From an uncultured Pseudomonadota bacterium (GTDB taxonomy: Bacteria; Pseudomonadota; Gammaproteobacteria; Steroidobacterales; Steroidobacteraceae): a stretch of 34,904 nt of DNA. The notes beneath the pieces are model-generated. The model saw only the letters and a program-made list of their open reading frames with translations. It was not told the origin of the DNA and ran no database searches. Below are positions 16,005-23,718 of the stretch, piece after piece. The DNA is taken from assembly GCA_902826225.1 (NCBI GenBank), contig CADEED010000033.1, positions 1-34,904 of the forward strand. Direction: 5' to 3'. The translations under genes were made by a program, and so were the position numbers. Numbering within the stretch: the first letter of the stretch is position 1; each line of letters begins with the position of its first letter.

Positions 16005-16592
16005 TTGGCCGACGGTTCGACAGCCCGCATGACGACCGCAGATGAAGGCAGGGCCGACACGGTCATCGGCTTCGACGCCGCGCTGATCGAGCGCGCGCGC
16101 AAGGGCGACTCGCGGGCGTTCGAGCGTCTCTACCGCGATCACGTCGGCCGGGTCCACGGGCTGTGTCTGCGCATGACGCGCAATCCCGATACTGCGGCGG
16201 ACTGCACGCAGGATGCCTTCATCAAGGCGTGGAAGGCGCTGCCGCGGTTCGAAGCCCGGAGTTCGTTCTCGACGTGGCTGCATCGCATCGCCGTAAACAC
16301 GGTGCTCGAGCGGCGGCGCGGGCCGGCCAAGGCCGAGATCCTCGTCGAGGACTCCACGGTGTACGAGGAAGCCGTCACGGTCTTCGACTCGCCCGTCGAA
16401 GAGGAAGAGCTCGAGGCGGCGATCGATTCCCTGCCGCAGGGCGCGCGCGACGCGCTCCTGCTGTGCGGCGTGTATGGCTACGAACATTCGGAAGCCGCGT
16501 CGATGCTCGGCATCGCCGTCGGCACGTGCAAGGCGCAGCTCCACCGGGCGCGCGGGCTGCTGAAGGACAGATTGGAAAGAGGTGTGAGATGA
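16005..16592 (+). CDS. ECF-family RNA polymerase sigma factor
   Basis: 195 aa. Sigma-2 region at about 27-105 (GDSRAFERLYRDHVGRVHGL, then DCTQDAFIKAWKALPRFEAR and TWLHRIAVNTVLERRR); sigma-4 region at about 134-192 (SLPQGARDALLLCGVYGYEH, then ASMLGIAVGTCKAQLHRARG). No sigma-3, as normal for group 4 factors. I chose the TTG at 16005 because GGAGGA lies 8 nt upstream; the ATG at 16029 has no such site. The stop overlaps the start of the next gene (ATGA), and that gene encodes a membrane protein with anti-sigma features, so the pair should form a signal-to-transcription switch. The target promoters are unknown. The ECF-like motif at 4881-6040 is not present directly upstream of this gene, so this factor cannot be assigned to it. 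Confidence 0.93.
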   Translation: MADGSTARMTTADEGRADTVIGFDAALIERARKGDSRAFERLYRDHVGRVHGLCLRMTRNPDTAADCTQDAFIKAWKALPRFEARSSFSTWLHRIAVNTVLERRRGPAKAEILVEDSTVYEEAVTVFDSPVEEEELEAAIDSLPQGARDALLLCGVYGYEHSEAASMLGIAVGTCKAQLHRARGLLKDRLERGVR

Positions 16593-17140
16593 ACGAGCGA
16601 CGCGTGACGCGACTCGATGAACTGGCGCGGGATGTTCCTCCGGCGCGGGACCTGTGGCCCGCCATCTCCGCCGCGATTGCCGAATCGACGGCGGCGGAAC
16701 AGGCCGGGACGGTGGCCACGACGGCATCGCGCCGCTCGTTCTGGCGGCCGACTTCCGCCCTGGCGGCCGCCGCGGCGCTGGTCGCGTTCGGCGTGTTCCT
16801 GGGAATGCAGTTCGGCAACCGCCCGGTGGTGATGCCGTTGGCATCGGCCACGAGCGATCCCGCGGTGGTCCCGGCGTCGCTGCAGCGTGACGCGGCGTAT
16901 CGCCAGCAGCGCGACGAACTGTTCAAGCAGGTGGAGGTGCGGCTGAACGCCATGTCGCCGGCCGAACGTGACAAGGTTGCGGGCAGCCTCGCGACATTGC
17001 GCCGTTCCATCAACGAGATCGAAGCCGCGCTCGGCCGCGATCCGGCGAACGTGTTGTTGCAAGAGTTGTTAGTGAGTTCCTGCCAGGAGGAAATGCGCGC
17101 GCTGACCGCGGTGCGCGACTCCGGCAACCAGGAGACGTGA
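16589..17140 (+). CDS. Single-pass membrane anti-sigma factor
   Basis: 183 aa. A short cytosolic N-terminus with RDVPPARDLWPAISAAI (about 14-30), typical of a group of anti-sigma factors, one membrane segment (about 56-75, ALAAAAALVAFGVFLGMQF), and a periplasmic helical tail with NAMSPAERDKVAGSLATLRR and ending LLQELLVSSCQEEMRAL. There is no HxxxCxxC zinc motif, so control by thiol oxidation of a ZAS domain is unlikely. The start overlaps the sigma factor stop by 4 bp, as expected for stoichiometric production of a sigma/anti-sigma pair, and the stop overlaps the region just before the DUF4097 gene. Confidence 0.8.
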   Translation: MNERRVTRLDELARDVPPARDLWPAISAAIAESTAAEQAGTVATTASRRSFWRPTSALAAAAALVAFGVFLGMQFGNRPVVMPLASATSDPAVVPASLQRDAAYRQQRDELFKQVEVRLNAMSPAERDKVAGSLATLRRSINEIEAALGRDPANVLLQELLVSSCQEEMRALTAVRDSGNQET

Positions 17141-17142
17141 TC

Positions 17143-18042
17143 ATGAGAGTGTCCAGAATCGTTCGCCGCTCCGGTTTCGTCGCGCTGGCGCTGCCGCTCG
17201 CGGTGGCTTGCAGCGCCGGCTCCGTCGAGCGCCGGGTTCCCGCCGATGCCAATGGTGAAGTGGTGATCTCCAATGTGTCCGGCACGATCGACGTGCGCGG
17301 CTGGGACAAGAACGAGGTTCTCGTCACCGGTCAGCTAGACGAGGGCGTGGAGCGTCTCGACGTCGAGTCGAGCGGCGGACGCGTCATCGTGAAGGTCGTG
17401 CTGCCGAGAGGCCACGTGCGCAGCGGCGACGCCACCATCGAAGTCCAGGTTCCCAAGAACAGCGTGGTCGAGGTGTCGGCGGTCAGCGCCGACGTCTCCT
17501 CGCGCGGCGTTCTCGGCACGCAGCGTCTCAAGAGCGTCAGTGGCGAAGTCACCGCCGACATCAATGGCGACGACTCCGAAGCGCGCTCGGTGAGCGGCGA
17601 CGTCACCGTGCGCGGCAGCGGGCGCCCGATCTCGCTGCGGGTCAGCTCGGTGAGCGGCAGCCTCGATCTCTCGAACACCGCGGGCAAGATCGACCTGGTC
17701 ACGGTGAGCGGCGATGCGCGCGTGCAGATGGGCGAGAGCAGCGAGATCCGCGGCCGCACGACCTCGGGCAATCTCAACGTGCGCGCCAAGCTCACGCGCG
17801 ACGGGCGTGTCGACGTCGAGGGCGTGAGCGGCGACATCACGCTCAACCTCGTGGCGCCCGGCGGCGTGTCCACCGAGATCGAGTCCTTCAGCGGCGACAT
17901 CGAGGGCTGCCTGGCCGAGGGCAAGGTCGTCAACACGAGCAAGTACGGTCCCGGCAAGCGCCTCACGATCCGCACGGTCGAAGCGGGCGCGCGGGTGCGT
18001 GCGAAGACGCTGTCGGGCGACGTCGAGATCTGCGACCGCTGA
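17143..18042 (+). CDS. DUF4097 beta-repeat exported protein
   Basis: 299 aa from the ATG at 17143, 2 nt after the anti-sigma stop; AGGAG lies at workable spacing, while a GTG 6 nt earlier is too close to it. The N-terminus is a signal peptide ending LAVACSAG, possibly a lipoprotein site although the -3 residue (A) is atypical. The body is a repeated beta strand pattern with VSG(D/E/S) returning about every 20-22 residues (VSGTIDV, VSGEVTA, VSGDVTV, VSGSLDL, VSGDARV, VSGDITL, FSGDIEG, LSGDVEI). This is the DUF4097 right-handed beta-solenoid pattern. These proteins are often linked to ECF/anti-sigma pairs. I infer an envelope protein made under, or feeding back on, the same stress circuit. Confidence 0.85.
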   Translation: MRVSRIVRRSGFVALALPLAVACSAGSVERRVPADANGEVVISNVSGTIDVRGWDKNEVLVTGQLDEGVERLDVESSGGRVIVKVVLPRGHVRSGDATIEVQVPKNSVVEVSAVSADVSSRGVLGTQRLKSVSGEVTADINGDDSEARSVSGDVTVRGSGRPISLRVSSVSGSLDLSNTAGKIDLVTVSGDARVQMGESSEIRGRTTSGNLNVRAKLTRDGRVDVEGVSGDITLNLVAPGGVSTEIESFSGDIEGCLAEGKVVNTSKYGPGKRLTIRTVEAGARVRAKTLSGDVEICDR

Positions 18043-18079
18043 CCTTCCTTCCGCCCGCGCCCGGTACAATGCGGGCCTC

Positions 18080-19282
18080 GTGCGCGTTCTCAAATGGATC
18101 TCCCTGGTCATCGCGGGTCTCGTCGTGCTGCTGTTCGTCGCAGTGCTCGTCCTCGTGCGGGTCATCGATCCGAACGGCTTCAAGCCGCAGATCGAAGCGG
18201 CGGTCGAGGACGCCACCGGCCGCGAATTCTCGCTGGTCGGTGACATCGAACTCGGCGTCTTCCCCTGGGCGTCACTGCGCACGGGTGAAGGCCAGTTCGG
18301 CAATGCGCCGGGATTCGGCGCCGAACCCATGGCCCGGTGGAAGAGTGCGGAGGTCGGTGCGAAGCTGATCCCGCTGTTGCGGGGCGAGCTCGTCGCGCGT
18401 CGCGTGCGTCTCGACGGCGCGGATGTGCGCCTGGTGCGTCGCGCCGACGGTCGCGCGAACTGGGAAGGCATCGGCGGCGACGCGCCGCAGGACCCGGATG
18501 CGCAGCCCATGAAATTGCACATCGACGGCGTCGAGCTGAAGAACAGCCGCGTGTCGTTCGTCGATGAAGCCGCTGCGCGCACGGTCGTGGTCGAGAAACT
18601 CGAGCTGACGACGGACGAGATCGCAGAGGGCACGCCGTTCACGGACACGCTGCTCGACGGCGTGCTGCATACGGATGGCTTCGCGCCGGCGGGCGTGTCG
18701 TTCGGATTGCGAGTGCCCAGGGCCGACATCGCCTGGGATCTGTCGAAGATCGCGATCCCGGAATTCGAGATCACCCTCGATGCGTTCGAGGCGACGGGTG
18801 GAGTGAACGGTGCGCTGGGCGAGCCGGTGCGTCTCGCGGGTTCGATCGCGACAAACGAGTTCGATCCGCGCGCCTTGCTCGCCTCCGTCGGCACGGCGTT
18901 GCCGAAGACGACCGACCCCATGGCCCTGGGCAAGATGAAGGCCGCTACGACGTTAAGCTTCGACGCGGGTGCGATCTCACTCGAATCGCTCACGCTGGAC
19001 GTCGACGAGACTCACTTCGCCGGAAACTTCCGGCGCGGCGCCGGCGACGCCGCCGTCGGCGAATTCGCCCTGAAGGGCGATTACCTCGACATCGCGCGCT
19101 ACCTGCCACCGCCGGATCCCGCGAGCGAACCATTCGTGCTGCCGACGGCGCTGCTCGCGGCGCTGAAGTTGCGCGGCTCGATCGAACTTGAGCGCGCGAC
19201 GCTCGACGACGTCGAGATGAAGGGTGTGACCTTGCGGCTGGTGCTCGACGAGAAAGGCCTGCGCAGCGAGGGCACGGAATGA
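18080..19282 (+). CDS. AsmA family protein (short form)
   Basis: 400 aa from a GTG at 18080. The N-terminal membrane anchor VLKWISLVIAGLVVLLFVAV is followed at once by the AsmA signature IDPNGFKPQIEAAVEDATGR and LVGDIELGVFPWASLRTGEG. The rest is beta-rich. Family members sit in the inner membrane with a large periplasmic part and take part in outer-membrane lipid transport or assembly. At 400 aa it is shorter than classical AsmA (about 600-700 aa). A TACAAT box lies just upstream (18065-18070). Its stop overlaps the mutY start by 4 bp, so the two are translationally coupled; asmA-mutY-yggX order is seen in other gammaproteobacteria. Confidence 0.88.
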   Translation: MRVLKWISLVIAGLVVLLFVAVLVLVRVIDPNGFKPQIEAAVEDATGREFSLVGDIELGVFPWASLRTGEGQFGNAPGFGAEPMARWKSAEVGAKLIPLLRGELVARRVRLDGADVRLVRRADGRANWEGIGGDAPQDPDAQPMKLHIDGVELKNSRVSFVDEAAARTVVVEKLELTTDEIAEGTPFTDTLLDGVLHTDGFAPAGVSFGLRVPRADIAWDLSKIAIPEFEITLDAFEATGGVNGALGEPVRLAGSIATNEFDPRALLASVGTALPKTTDPMALGKMKAATTLSFDAGAISLESLTLDVDETHFAGNFRRGAGDAAVGEFALKGDYLDIARYLPPPDPASEPFVLPTALLAALKLRGSIELERATLDDVEMKGVTLRLVLDEKGLRSEGTE

Positions 19283-20319
19283 CACTGGCCCCGCGACTGC
19301 TCGAGTGGCATGCGCATGCCGGGCGGCACGATCTTCCCTGGCAGAAGCTGCGCAGCGCCTACCGGGTCTGGGTCTCGGAAGTGATGTTGCAGCAGACCCA
19401 GGTGAGCACGGTGATCCCGTACTTCGAGCGATTCATGTCCCGATTCCCGGACGTGCGCGCCCTGGCCGACGCCGCCGACGACGAGGTGATGCATCTGTGG
19501 ACGGGGCTGGGGTATTACGCGCGCGCCCGCAATCTGCTGCGCGCGGCGCGCGTGATTCGCGACGAGTACGGCGGCCGCTTTCCGACGACGCTCGCGGCGG
19601 TCATGGAACTCCCGGGCATCGGGCGTTCGACGGCGGGCGCGGTACTCGCGCTGTCCGCGGACCAGCGGCATCCGATCCTCGACGGCAACGTGAAACGCGT
19701 GCTCGCCCGGTACTTCGGCATCGACGGCGCGCCCGACGAGGCCGCGACGCTGGCCAGACTCTGGCGATGCGCGGAGGAGAACACGCCCGCCGTCGATGTC
19801 GCGACGTATACGCAGGCGATCATGGACCTGGGCGCGACCGTGTGCGCACGCAAGCCTCGCTGCGAAGTGTGCCCGTTGATGGCCGATTGCCGGGCACGCA
19901 TCGAGGGTCGCGCCGCGATATTGCCCGCGGCGAAGCGCAGGAAGGCGCAGCGGCGGCGACGAAGTGCCGTCATGCTCGTCGCGCGAAACGCGGGCAAGGT
20001 GCTGCTGGTGCAGCGTCCAGCGAACGGAATCTGGGGCGGACTGTGGTGCCTGCCGGAGTTCGCCGATCGCGAAGCCGCGGCGGCCTACGCGGCGTCTGAG
20101 CTCGTCGCGACCGACACGGCGGAGCCCTTGCCGGAGATCGAACACAGCTTCACGCACTTCGATCTCGTGATCACGCCCGTCATGGTCCGGTGCGCCGCCG
20201 CATCCCGGGTGCACGATGGCGACTCGTTGTGGTATGACCCCGCTTCGCCCGCGCGCATCGGTTTGCCCGCGCCCATCCTCACGTTGCTCGGTAGTTTGAC
20301 GACGGAAGCCACGACATGA
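19279..20319 (+). CDS. mutY: A/G-specific adenine DNA glycosylase MutY
   Basis: 346 aa. It removes adenine mispaired with 8-oxoguanine. Catalytic Glu is E34 in [10 protein letters not shown]; the helix-hairpin-helix is [10 protein letters not shown] (111-120) and the conserved Asp is D135 in ILDGNVKR. The C-terminal NUDIX-like oxoG-recognition domain has [11 protein letters not shown] and the FTHFDL equivalent of the E. coli FSH loop. The 4Fe-4S cysteines are present but spaced C-x5-C-x2-C-x5-C ([16 protein letters not shown]), one residue shorter in the first gap than the usual x6. The reading frame is intact across it. The start overlaps the asmA-like stop, and the end overlaps yggX by 4 bp. 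Confidence 0.97.
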   Translation: MTLAPRLLEWHAHAGRHDLPWQKLRSAYRVWVSEVMLQQTQVSTVIPYFERFMSRFPDVRALADAADDEVMHLWTGLGYYARARNLLRAARVIRDEYGGRFPTTLAAVMELPGIGRSTAGAVLALSADQRHPILDGNVKRVLARYFGIDGAPDEAATLARLWRCAEENTPAVDVATYTQAIMDLGATVCARKPRCEVCPLMADCRARIEGRAAILPAAKRRKAQRRRRSAVMLVARNAGKVLLVQRPANGIWGGLWCLPEFADREAAAAYAASELVATDTAEPLPEIEHSFTHFDLVITPVMVRCAAASRVHDGDSLWYDPASPARIGLPAPILTLLGSLTTEATT

Positions 20320-20588
20320 CGCGAACGGTGAACTGCGTGCTCCTGAAGCAGGAGCTGCCCGGCCTCGACAAGCCGCCCTATCCGGGCGAGCTCGGCAAGC
20401 GCGTCTTCGAGCACGTATCGAAGCAGGCGTGGCAGCAGTGGGTGCGGCACCAGGTGATGCTGATCAACGAGTACCGGCTGACGCCGATCGATCCCGCACA
20501 CCGCAAGCGGCTCGAATGGGAGATGGAGAAGTTCTTCTTCGGTGACGGGTCGGAGAAGCCGAAGGAGTTCAAGGCGCCCGGCCAATGA
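20316..20588 (+). CDS. yggX: Oxidative damage protection / Fe(II)-trafficking protein YggX
   Basis: 90 aa, the normal size. It matches YggX throughout: [20 protein letters not shown] with the conserved Cys7, [20 protein letters not shown], then [10 protein letters not shown]. The protein protects iron-sulfur clusters from oxidation and is proposed to carry ferrous iron. It is the last gene of the asmA-mutY-yggX series and overlaps mutY (ATGA). Pairing with mutY, itself an Fe-S enzyme of oxidative-damage repair, is conserved in gammaproteobacteria. The last base of its stop codon already belongs to the terminator stem. Confidence 0.97.
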   Translation: MTRTVNCVLLKQELPGLDKPPYPGELGKRVFEHVSKQAWQQWVRHQVMLINEYRLTPIDPAHRKRLEWEMEKFFFGDGSEKPKEFKAPGQ

Positions 20589-20615
20589 ACGCCGGCCCGT
20601 CACCGGGCCGGCGTT
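20588..20615. terminator. Strong hairpin between convergent yggX and pirin genes
   Basis: Perfect 12-bp stem AACGCCGGCCCG / CGGGCCGGCGTT with loop TCAC. It starts in the yggX stop codon and ends 24 bp before the end of the convergent pirin gene. The stem ends in TT on both strands, so it can act in both directions, although there is no long T-run. Confidence 0.75.
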
Positions 20616-20639
20616 CTCCGTGGTGGGCGCGGCCCCTGA

Positions 20640-21518
20640 CTAGAACTTCCCGGCCTGGAAGTCCGCGAAGGCCTGCATGATCTCCTCGCGCGTATTCATC
20701 ACGAACGGGCCGTAACGCGCCACGGGTTCCTTGAGCGGCCGGCCCGCGACCAGGATCGCCCGCGAGCGCGGCGCGCGTCCCTGCAGCCGGACCTCGGTGC
20801 CTTCGCCCAGCACCGCGAGTTCCTGCGCGCTGATCGTCGCCGCTTCACGCCCGATTCCCACCGACACGCCGCCTTCGTACACGTACACGAACGCGGAGTG
20901 TCCGGCGGGCACCGGCAACTCGAAGTCCGATCCGGCGTCGAGACGGATGTCCATGTACGTCGGATCCGTCGCCGGCTGCTTAACCGGGCCGGTCGCGCCG
21001 TCCAGCGTGCCCGCGATCACCTTGACGTTGACGCCGGGCTTGTCCACCACCGGCAGGTTCGCACCGGAGAATTCCTGGTAGTTAGGCGCCGCCATCTTGT
21101 CTTTCGCAGGCAGGTTCATCCACAGCTGGAAGCCGCGCATCCTGCCCTCGGTCTGCTCGGGCATTTCCGAATGCACGATGCCGCGGCCGGCGGTCATCCA
21201 CTGCACGGCGCCCGGTTCGAGCACGCCCTCGTGACCGTGGTTGTCCCTGTGACGCATGCGTCCGTCGAGCATGTACGTCACCGTTTCGAAGCCGCGATGC
21301 GGGTGCTCCGGGAAGCCGGCGATGTAATCCTCGGCCTTGTCCGTGCCGAACTCGTCGAGCAGCAGGAACGGATCGAGGTCGGGCAGCTTGGGCTGGCCAA
21401 TCACGCGGGTGAGCTTGACCCCCGCGCCGTCGGACGCAGGCATGCCGCGCAGCGTCTGTGTGACCGCCCTCGGGATCGAAGGAGTGGAGATTCCAGAGGC
21501 CTGGTTTGAAGTGTTCAT
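20640..21518 (-). CDS. Pirin family protein
   Basis: 292 aa bicupin. The N-terminal cupin has the metal ligands in FPEHPHRGFETVTYMLDG and a later HSEMPE; GAVQWMTAGRGIVHSEMP is the family hallmark. The C-terminal cupin lacks this histidine set, as usual. Bacterial pirins are cytosolic; some have quercetin dioxygenase activity and others act as redox-responsive partners. I chose the ATG at 21518; a GTG at 21545 would add 9 residues but has its only G-rich sequence too close. It is the third gene of a minus-strand unit after the SRPBCC and MerR genes, which suggests that MerR controls it. Confidence 0.9.
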   Translation of the reverse strand: MNTSNQASGISTPSIPRAVTQTLRGMPASDGAGVKLTRVIGQPKLPDLDPFLLLDEFGTDKAEDYIAGFPEHPHRGFETVTYMLDGRMRHRDNHGHEGVLEPGAVQWMTAGRGIVHSEMPEQTEGRMRGFQLWMNLPAKDKMAAPNYQEFSGANLPVVDKPGVNVKVIAGTLDGATGPVKQPATDPTYMDIRLDAGSDFELPVPAGHSAFVYVYEGGVSVGIGREAATISAQELAVLGEGTEVRLQGRAPRSRAILVAGRPLKEPVARYGPFVMNTREEIMQAFADFQAGKF

Positions 21519-21551
21519 GGTCGGCCCGTTGTGGGGATGCGACACCCGGAA

Positions 21552-22097
21552 TCAAGCGACGGCCCAGGCCCGGATCCGGCGGATTTCCGCCTCTCCGAGC
21601 CCGAGCGAGTGCAGGAAATCCGCATGCGCATCCGGCATCGTTTTCTCGAAGTGGGAGTGCCACTGCCGCATGTCCGCATCGCCCATGCCGATCGCACGGA
21701 ACATCTCGGTCCAGGTGTCTTTCGTCAGCGCGCGCCGGCGGCGGCGGGTCGACAGCTCGAGCAGCGACAGCACCACGCGCTGCTGCGCGCGCAACGTCGC
21801 GACCCTTTGATTGAGCAACGCGATCTGTGCTTCGAGGACGTCGCCCAGCGGTGCGCCCGAATCGAGCACGCGGCGGATGTTCAGGAGCGACAGCCCGGCC
21901 TCGCGCAATTCCATGATGCGAGCGAGGCGCGCGCCGGCCTCGGTGCCGTAGACGCGATAACCCGCGGCCGATCGGCCCGATGGCCTGAGCAGGTTCAGCC
22001 GGTGATAGTGGAGGAGCGTGCTGCGCGAAAGTCCATGGCGCCGCGCGAAGGCGGTGACCGTCAGCGTGGCATCCCGGGTCTGTTGTCGGCGAACCAT
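21552..22097 (-). CDS. MerR-family transcriptional regulator
   Basis: 181 aa. The winged-helix DNA-binding region is at about 10-80: TVTAFARRHGLSRSTLLHYH, then GYRVYGTEAGARLARIMELR. A coiled-coil dimer helix follows. The C-terminal part has LTKDTWTEMFRAIGMGDADM and HSHFEKTMPDAHADFLHSLG, a small helical domain seen in a MerR branch. There is no cysteine at all, so this is not a thiolate metal sensor of the CueR/ZntR kind; the signal may be an organic compound. The ATG at 22097 overlaps the preceding SRPBCC gene by 37 bp and follows GGGAG. A dyad upstream of the SRPBCC gene fits a MerR operator. Confidence 0.88.
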   Translation of the reverse strand: MVRRQQTRDATLTVTAFARRHGLSRSTLLHYHRLNLLRPSGRSAAGYRVYGTEAGARLARIMELREAGLSLLNIRRVLDSGAPLGDVLEAQIALLNQRVATLRAQQRVVLSLLELSTRRRRRALTKDTWTEMFRAIGMGDADMRQWHSHFEKTMPDAHADFLHSLGLGEAEIRRIRAWAVA

Positions 22098-22525
22098 GCG
22101 TTCATGCTCCCTTCCCAGAAAGACATGGTCTCGAGCCAGTCGCTTTCCCGGAAAGAGGCGAGTATCTCGCCGGAAGCGCTGTCCGTGGGAGTGTGCGCAT
22201 AGACGATGCACACCGCCGTGTCGCCGTCGAGATGGCGGCCCAGCGAGATCTCGATGTGGACGAGGATCCGGTCGGATTGCCAGCGCGCGAAGGCGATGCG
22301 CCGGGGCGGGTCGTACTCCGTCACCAGCCAGGTGGCGCCGCGGGCCTCGAAAACCGCACCCCGCTCCGCGACACCCGACGCGCTGTGGATCATGCGGGCG
22401 TCCCAACCGGGCAACCATTGCTTCTCGCGTTCGGGGCAAAGCAGCGGAAACACGTCCTCCGCGGGGGCGTGGATGCGCTGGACGAAGGTGCGCGTGACAC
22501 GCGCGGACATGACGGATGGGTTCAT
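22061..22525 (-). CDS. SRPBCC/START-like domain protein
   Basis: 154 aa. It reads TFVQRIHAPAEDVFPLLCPE near the N-terminus, then WLPGWDARMIHS, TWLVTEYDPPRRIAFARWQS and a final helix WLETMSFWEGSMNAWF, the layout of a SRPBCC ligand-binding fold with a long C-terminal helix. Such proteins bind or modify hydrophobic small molecules. Its end overlaps the MerR start by 37 bp, so the two are made together, and it may bind a ligand related to the MerR signal. Start is uncertain: ATG at 22525 or 22510, neither with a good ribosome-binding site; the second fits better if the promoter at 22558-22563 is used. Confidence 0.75.
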   Translation of the reverse strand: MNPSVMSARVTRTFVQRIHAPAEDVFPLLCPEREKQWLPGWDARMIHSASGVAERGAVFEARGATWLVTEYDPPRRIAFARWQSDRILVHIEISLGRHLDGDTAVCIVYAHTPTDSASGEILASFRESDWLETMSFWEGSMNAWFADNRPGMPR

Positions 22526-22536
22526 GCCGCGCAGCC

Positions 22537-22563
22537 TGAACCGTGAAGCCGTAGACGGGTCAA
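22537..22563 (-). promoter_or_regulatory. Candidate MerR-type operator/promoter
   Basis: In the 46-bp gap before the SRPBCC gene, TGACCCGT and ACGGTTCA (minus strand) form an 8-bp inverted repeat with one mismatch and a 10-bp gap. A TTGACC (22563-22558) overlaps the outer arm. MerR proteins bind dyads inside overlong 19-20-bp spacers; a 19-bp spacer here gives CAGGCT as -10, which is a poor match. Confidence 0.4.
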
Positions 22564-22571
22564 GCGCTCCG

Positions 22572-23435
22572 TCAGCCGAACATGAGCGCCGAGGCCGTCC
22601 GCTCCGCGGAAGCCGGCACGAAATGGCCGCCGGCGTTCTCGCTGCAATTCGTGATCTCGCCCACGAGGACTTCGCGGCCGTCGCTGTAGAGGTCGACGCG
22701 CACGAAGGAGAACTGCGCACTCAGTCGCCGGGCGACCTCGAGCATCTCGTCCAGGTTGTCGGGCCGCGGGAAGCTGCCGGCCGCGCGAGGATAGATGATC
22801 GAGAAATCGAGCTCATTCCAGCCGATGTCGAAGTACTTGCGCGTGTGGTTGACGTAACGGTCGACGTCGACCTGGACGATCTTCGGCTGTCCGTTGAAGC
22901 AGAAGATCTTGAAGTCCTCGACGTTCGTGGCGCCGAAGATCAGCGGTTCCACGATCACCTTCGGTTTCAGGCGCCGGTAGTTCCGCTCGCGGCCGACTTT
23001 GTAATAGTTGATCGCGAACCAGCGCTTGATGCGCTCGCGGTCCACCGTCTGGCCGCCGCGGCGCAGGATCACGTGCGAACTCGCATGCGTCGGCTTGATG
23101 CAGCAGTCGGCCGGGAAGTCGTACGCATCGATTTCCGCCGGGCTGCGCAACACCGCGATTGTCGGCACGTTGTACCGGTCGCCGACGGTCGCCTTCACGT
23201 ACTGCTTCACGTGCTCTTTGTCCGAGACGAACACGCGCAGCGGATCGTCGATCTCGTCGGAGGTCTTCACGCGAAACCACATGTCGTTCCACAGAGGCGC
23301 GCCGTTCGGCAGGCGGCCGTGTTTGCGGAAGAACAGGAGGCGGTGGTACAGCCGGTCGCCCGAGGGCGTCTGCGGCAGGAATCGCTTCAGGCGCGGCAGC
23401 GCAAACTCCAGCGCACCACGGATGGCAGTGGACAT
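22572..23435 (-). CDS. TupA-like ATP-grasp protein
   Basis: 287 aa. The pattern WNDMWFRVKTSDEIDDPLRV, FPADCCIKPTHASSHVILRR, VEPLIFGATNVEDFKIFCFN and, near the end, SFVRVDLYSDGREVLVGEIT matches the TupA-like ATP-grasp family, in which the last segment carries the Mg-binding Asp/Glu. The founder is linked to teichuronopeptide synthesis; in gram-negative bacteria members are found in polysaccharide loci and probably attach amino acids to sugars. No glycosyltransferases are adjacent here, so the target is open. The ATG at 23435 follows GGAGAGAG at good spacing and was preferred to a start at 23507. It is upstream of the SRPBCC gene on the same strand (46-bp gap) but that gene seems to have its own promoter. 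Confidence 0.78.
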   Translation of the reverse strand: MSTAIRGALEFALPRLKRFLPQTPSGDRLYHRLLFFRKHGRLPNGAPLWNDMWFRVKTSDEIDDPLRVFVSDKEHVKQYVKATVGDRYNVPTIAVLRSPAEIDAYDFPADCCIKPTHASSHVILRRGGQTVDRERIKRWFAINYYKVGRERNYRRLKPKVIVEPLIFGATNVEDFKIFCFNGQPKIVQVDVDRYVNHTRKYFDIGWNELDFSIIYPRAAGSFPRPDNLDEMLEVARRLSAQFSFVRVDLYSDGREVLVGEITNCSENAGGHFVPASAERTASALMFG

Positions 23436-23558
23436 CGATCTCTCTCCGGGAAGTCGGGCGAAAGCTTGGCGCGACTCTTCCGGCCGCGCTGTAGGAATTC
23501 TGGACACTCGGCGAGTGAACGCATTCCCACCGGATCAATGGGTTATGAAGCCCCTTCC

Positions 23559-23610
23559 TTGACGAGGCGTTGCCCGGCGGCTGTAATACGCGCCCCCCGG
23601 ATCCGGGGGG
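23559..23610 (+). promoter_or_regulatory. tRNA promoter with GC-rich start and palindromic leader
   Basis: TTGACG (23559-23564), 17-bp spacer, TGTAAT (23582-23587), then a GC-rich discriminator as in stringently controlled stable-RNA promoters. The transcription start would fall at the beginning of an exact palindrome, CCCCCCGGATCCGGGGGG (23593-23610), giving the precursor a strong 5' hairpin 10 nt before the tRNA. Confidence 0.65.
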
Positions 23611-23620
23611 TTTCCCAGAT

Positions 23621-23696
23621 GGCCGGGTAGCTCAGTTGGTAGAGCAGCGGATTGAAAATCCGCGTGTCGTTGGTTCGATTCCGACCCCGGCCACCA
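23621..23696 (+). tRNA. tRNA-Phe (anticodon GAA)
   Basis: 76 nt with encoded CCA. The acceptor stem GGCCGGG (23621-23627) pairs with CCCGGCC (23686-23692), and the discriminator is A. The anticodon stem GCGGA/TCCGC holds loop TTGAAAA with anticodon GAA. The T arm contains GGTTCGATTCC. It is the only tRNA in the window. Confidence 0.97.
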
Positions 23697-23718
23697 TCTC
23701 CTTCCGCGCCAGGACCCC

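Noticed and set aside
23621..23696. tRNA-Phe as attachment site of an integrated element.
   Set aside because: No integrase gene and no repeat of the tRNA 3' end was found nearby.
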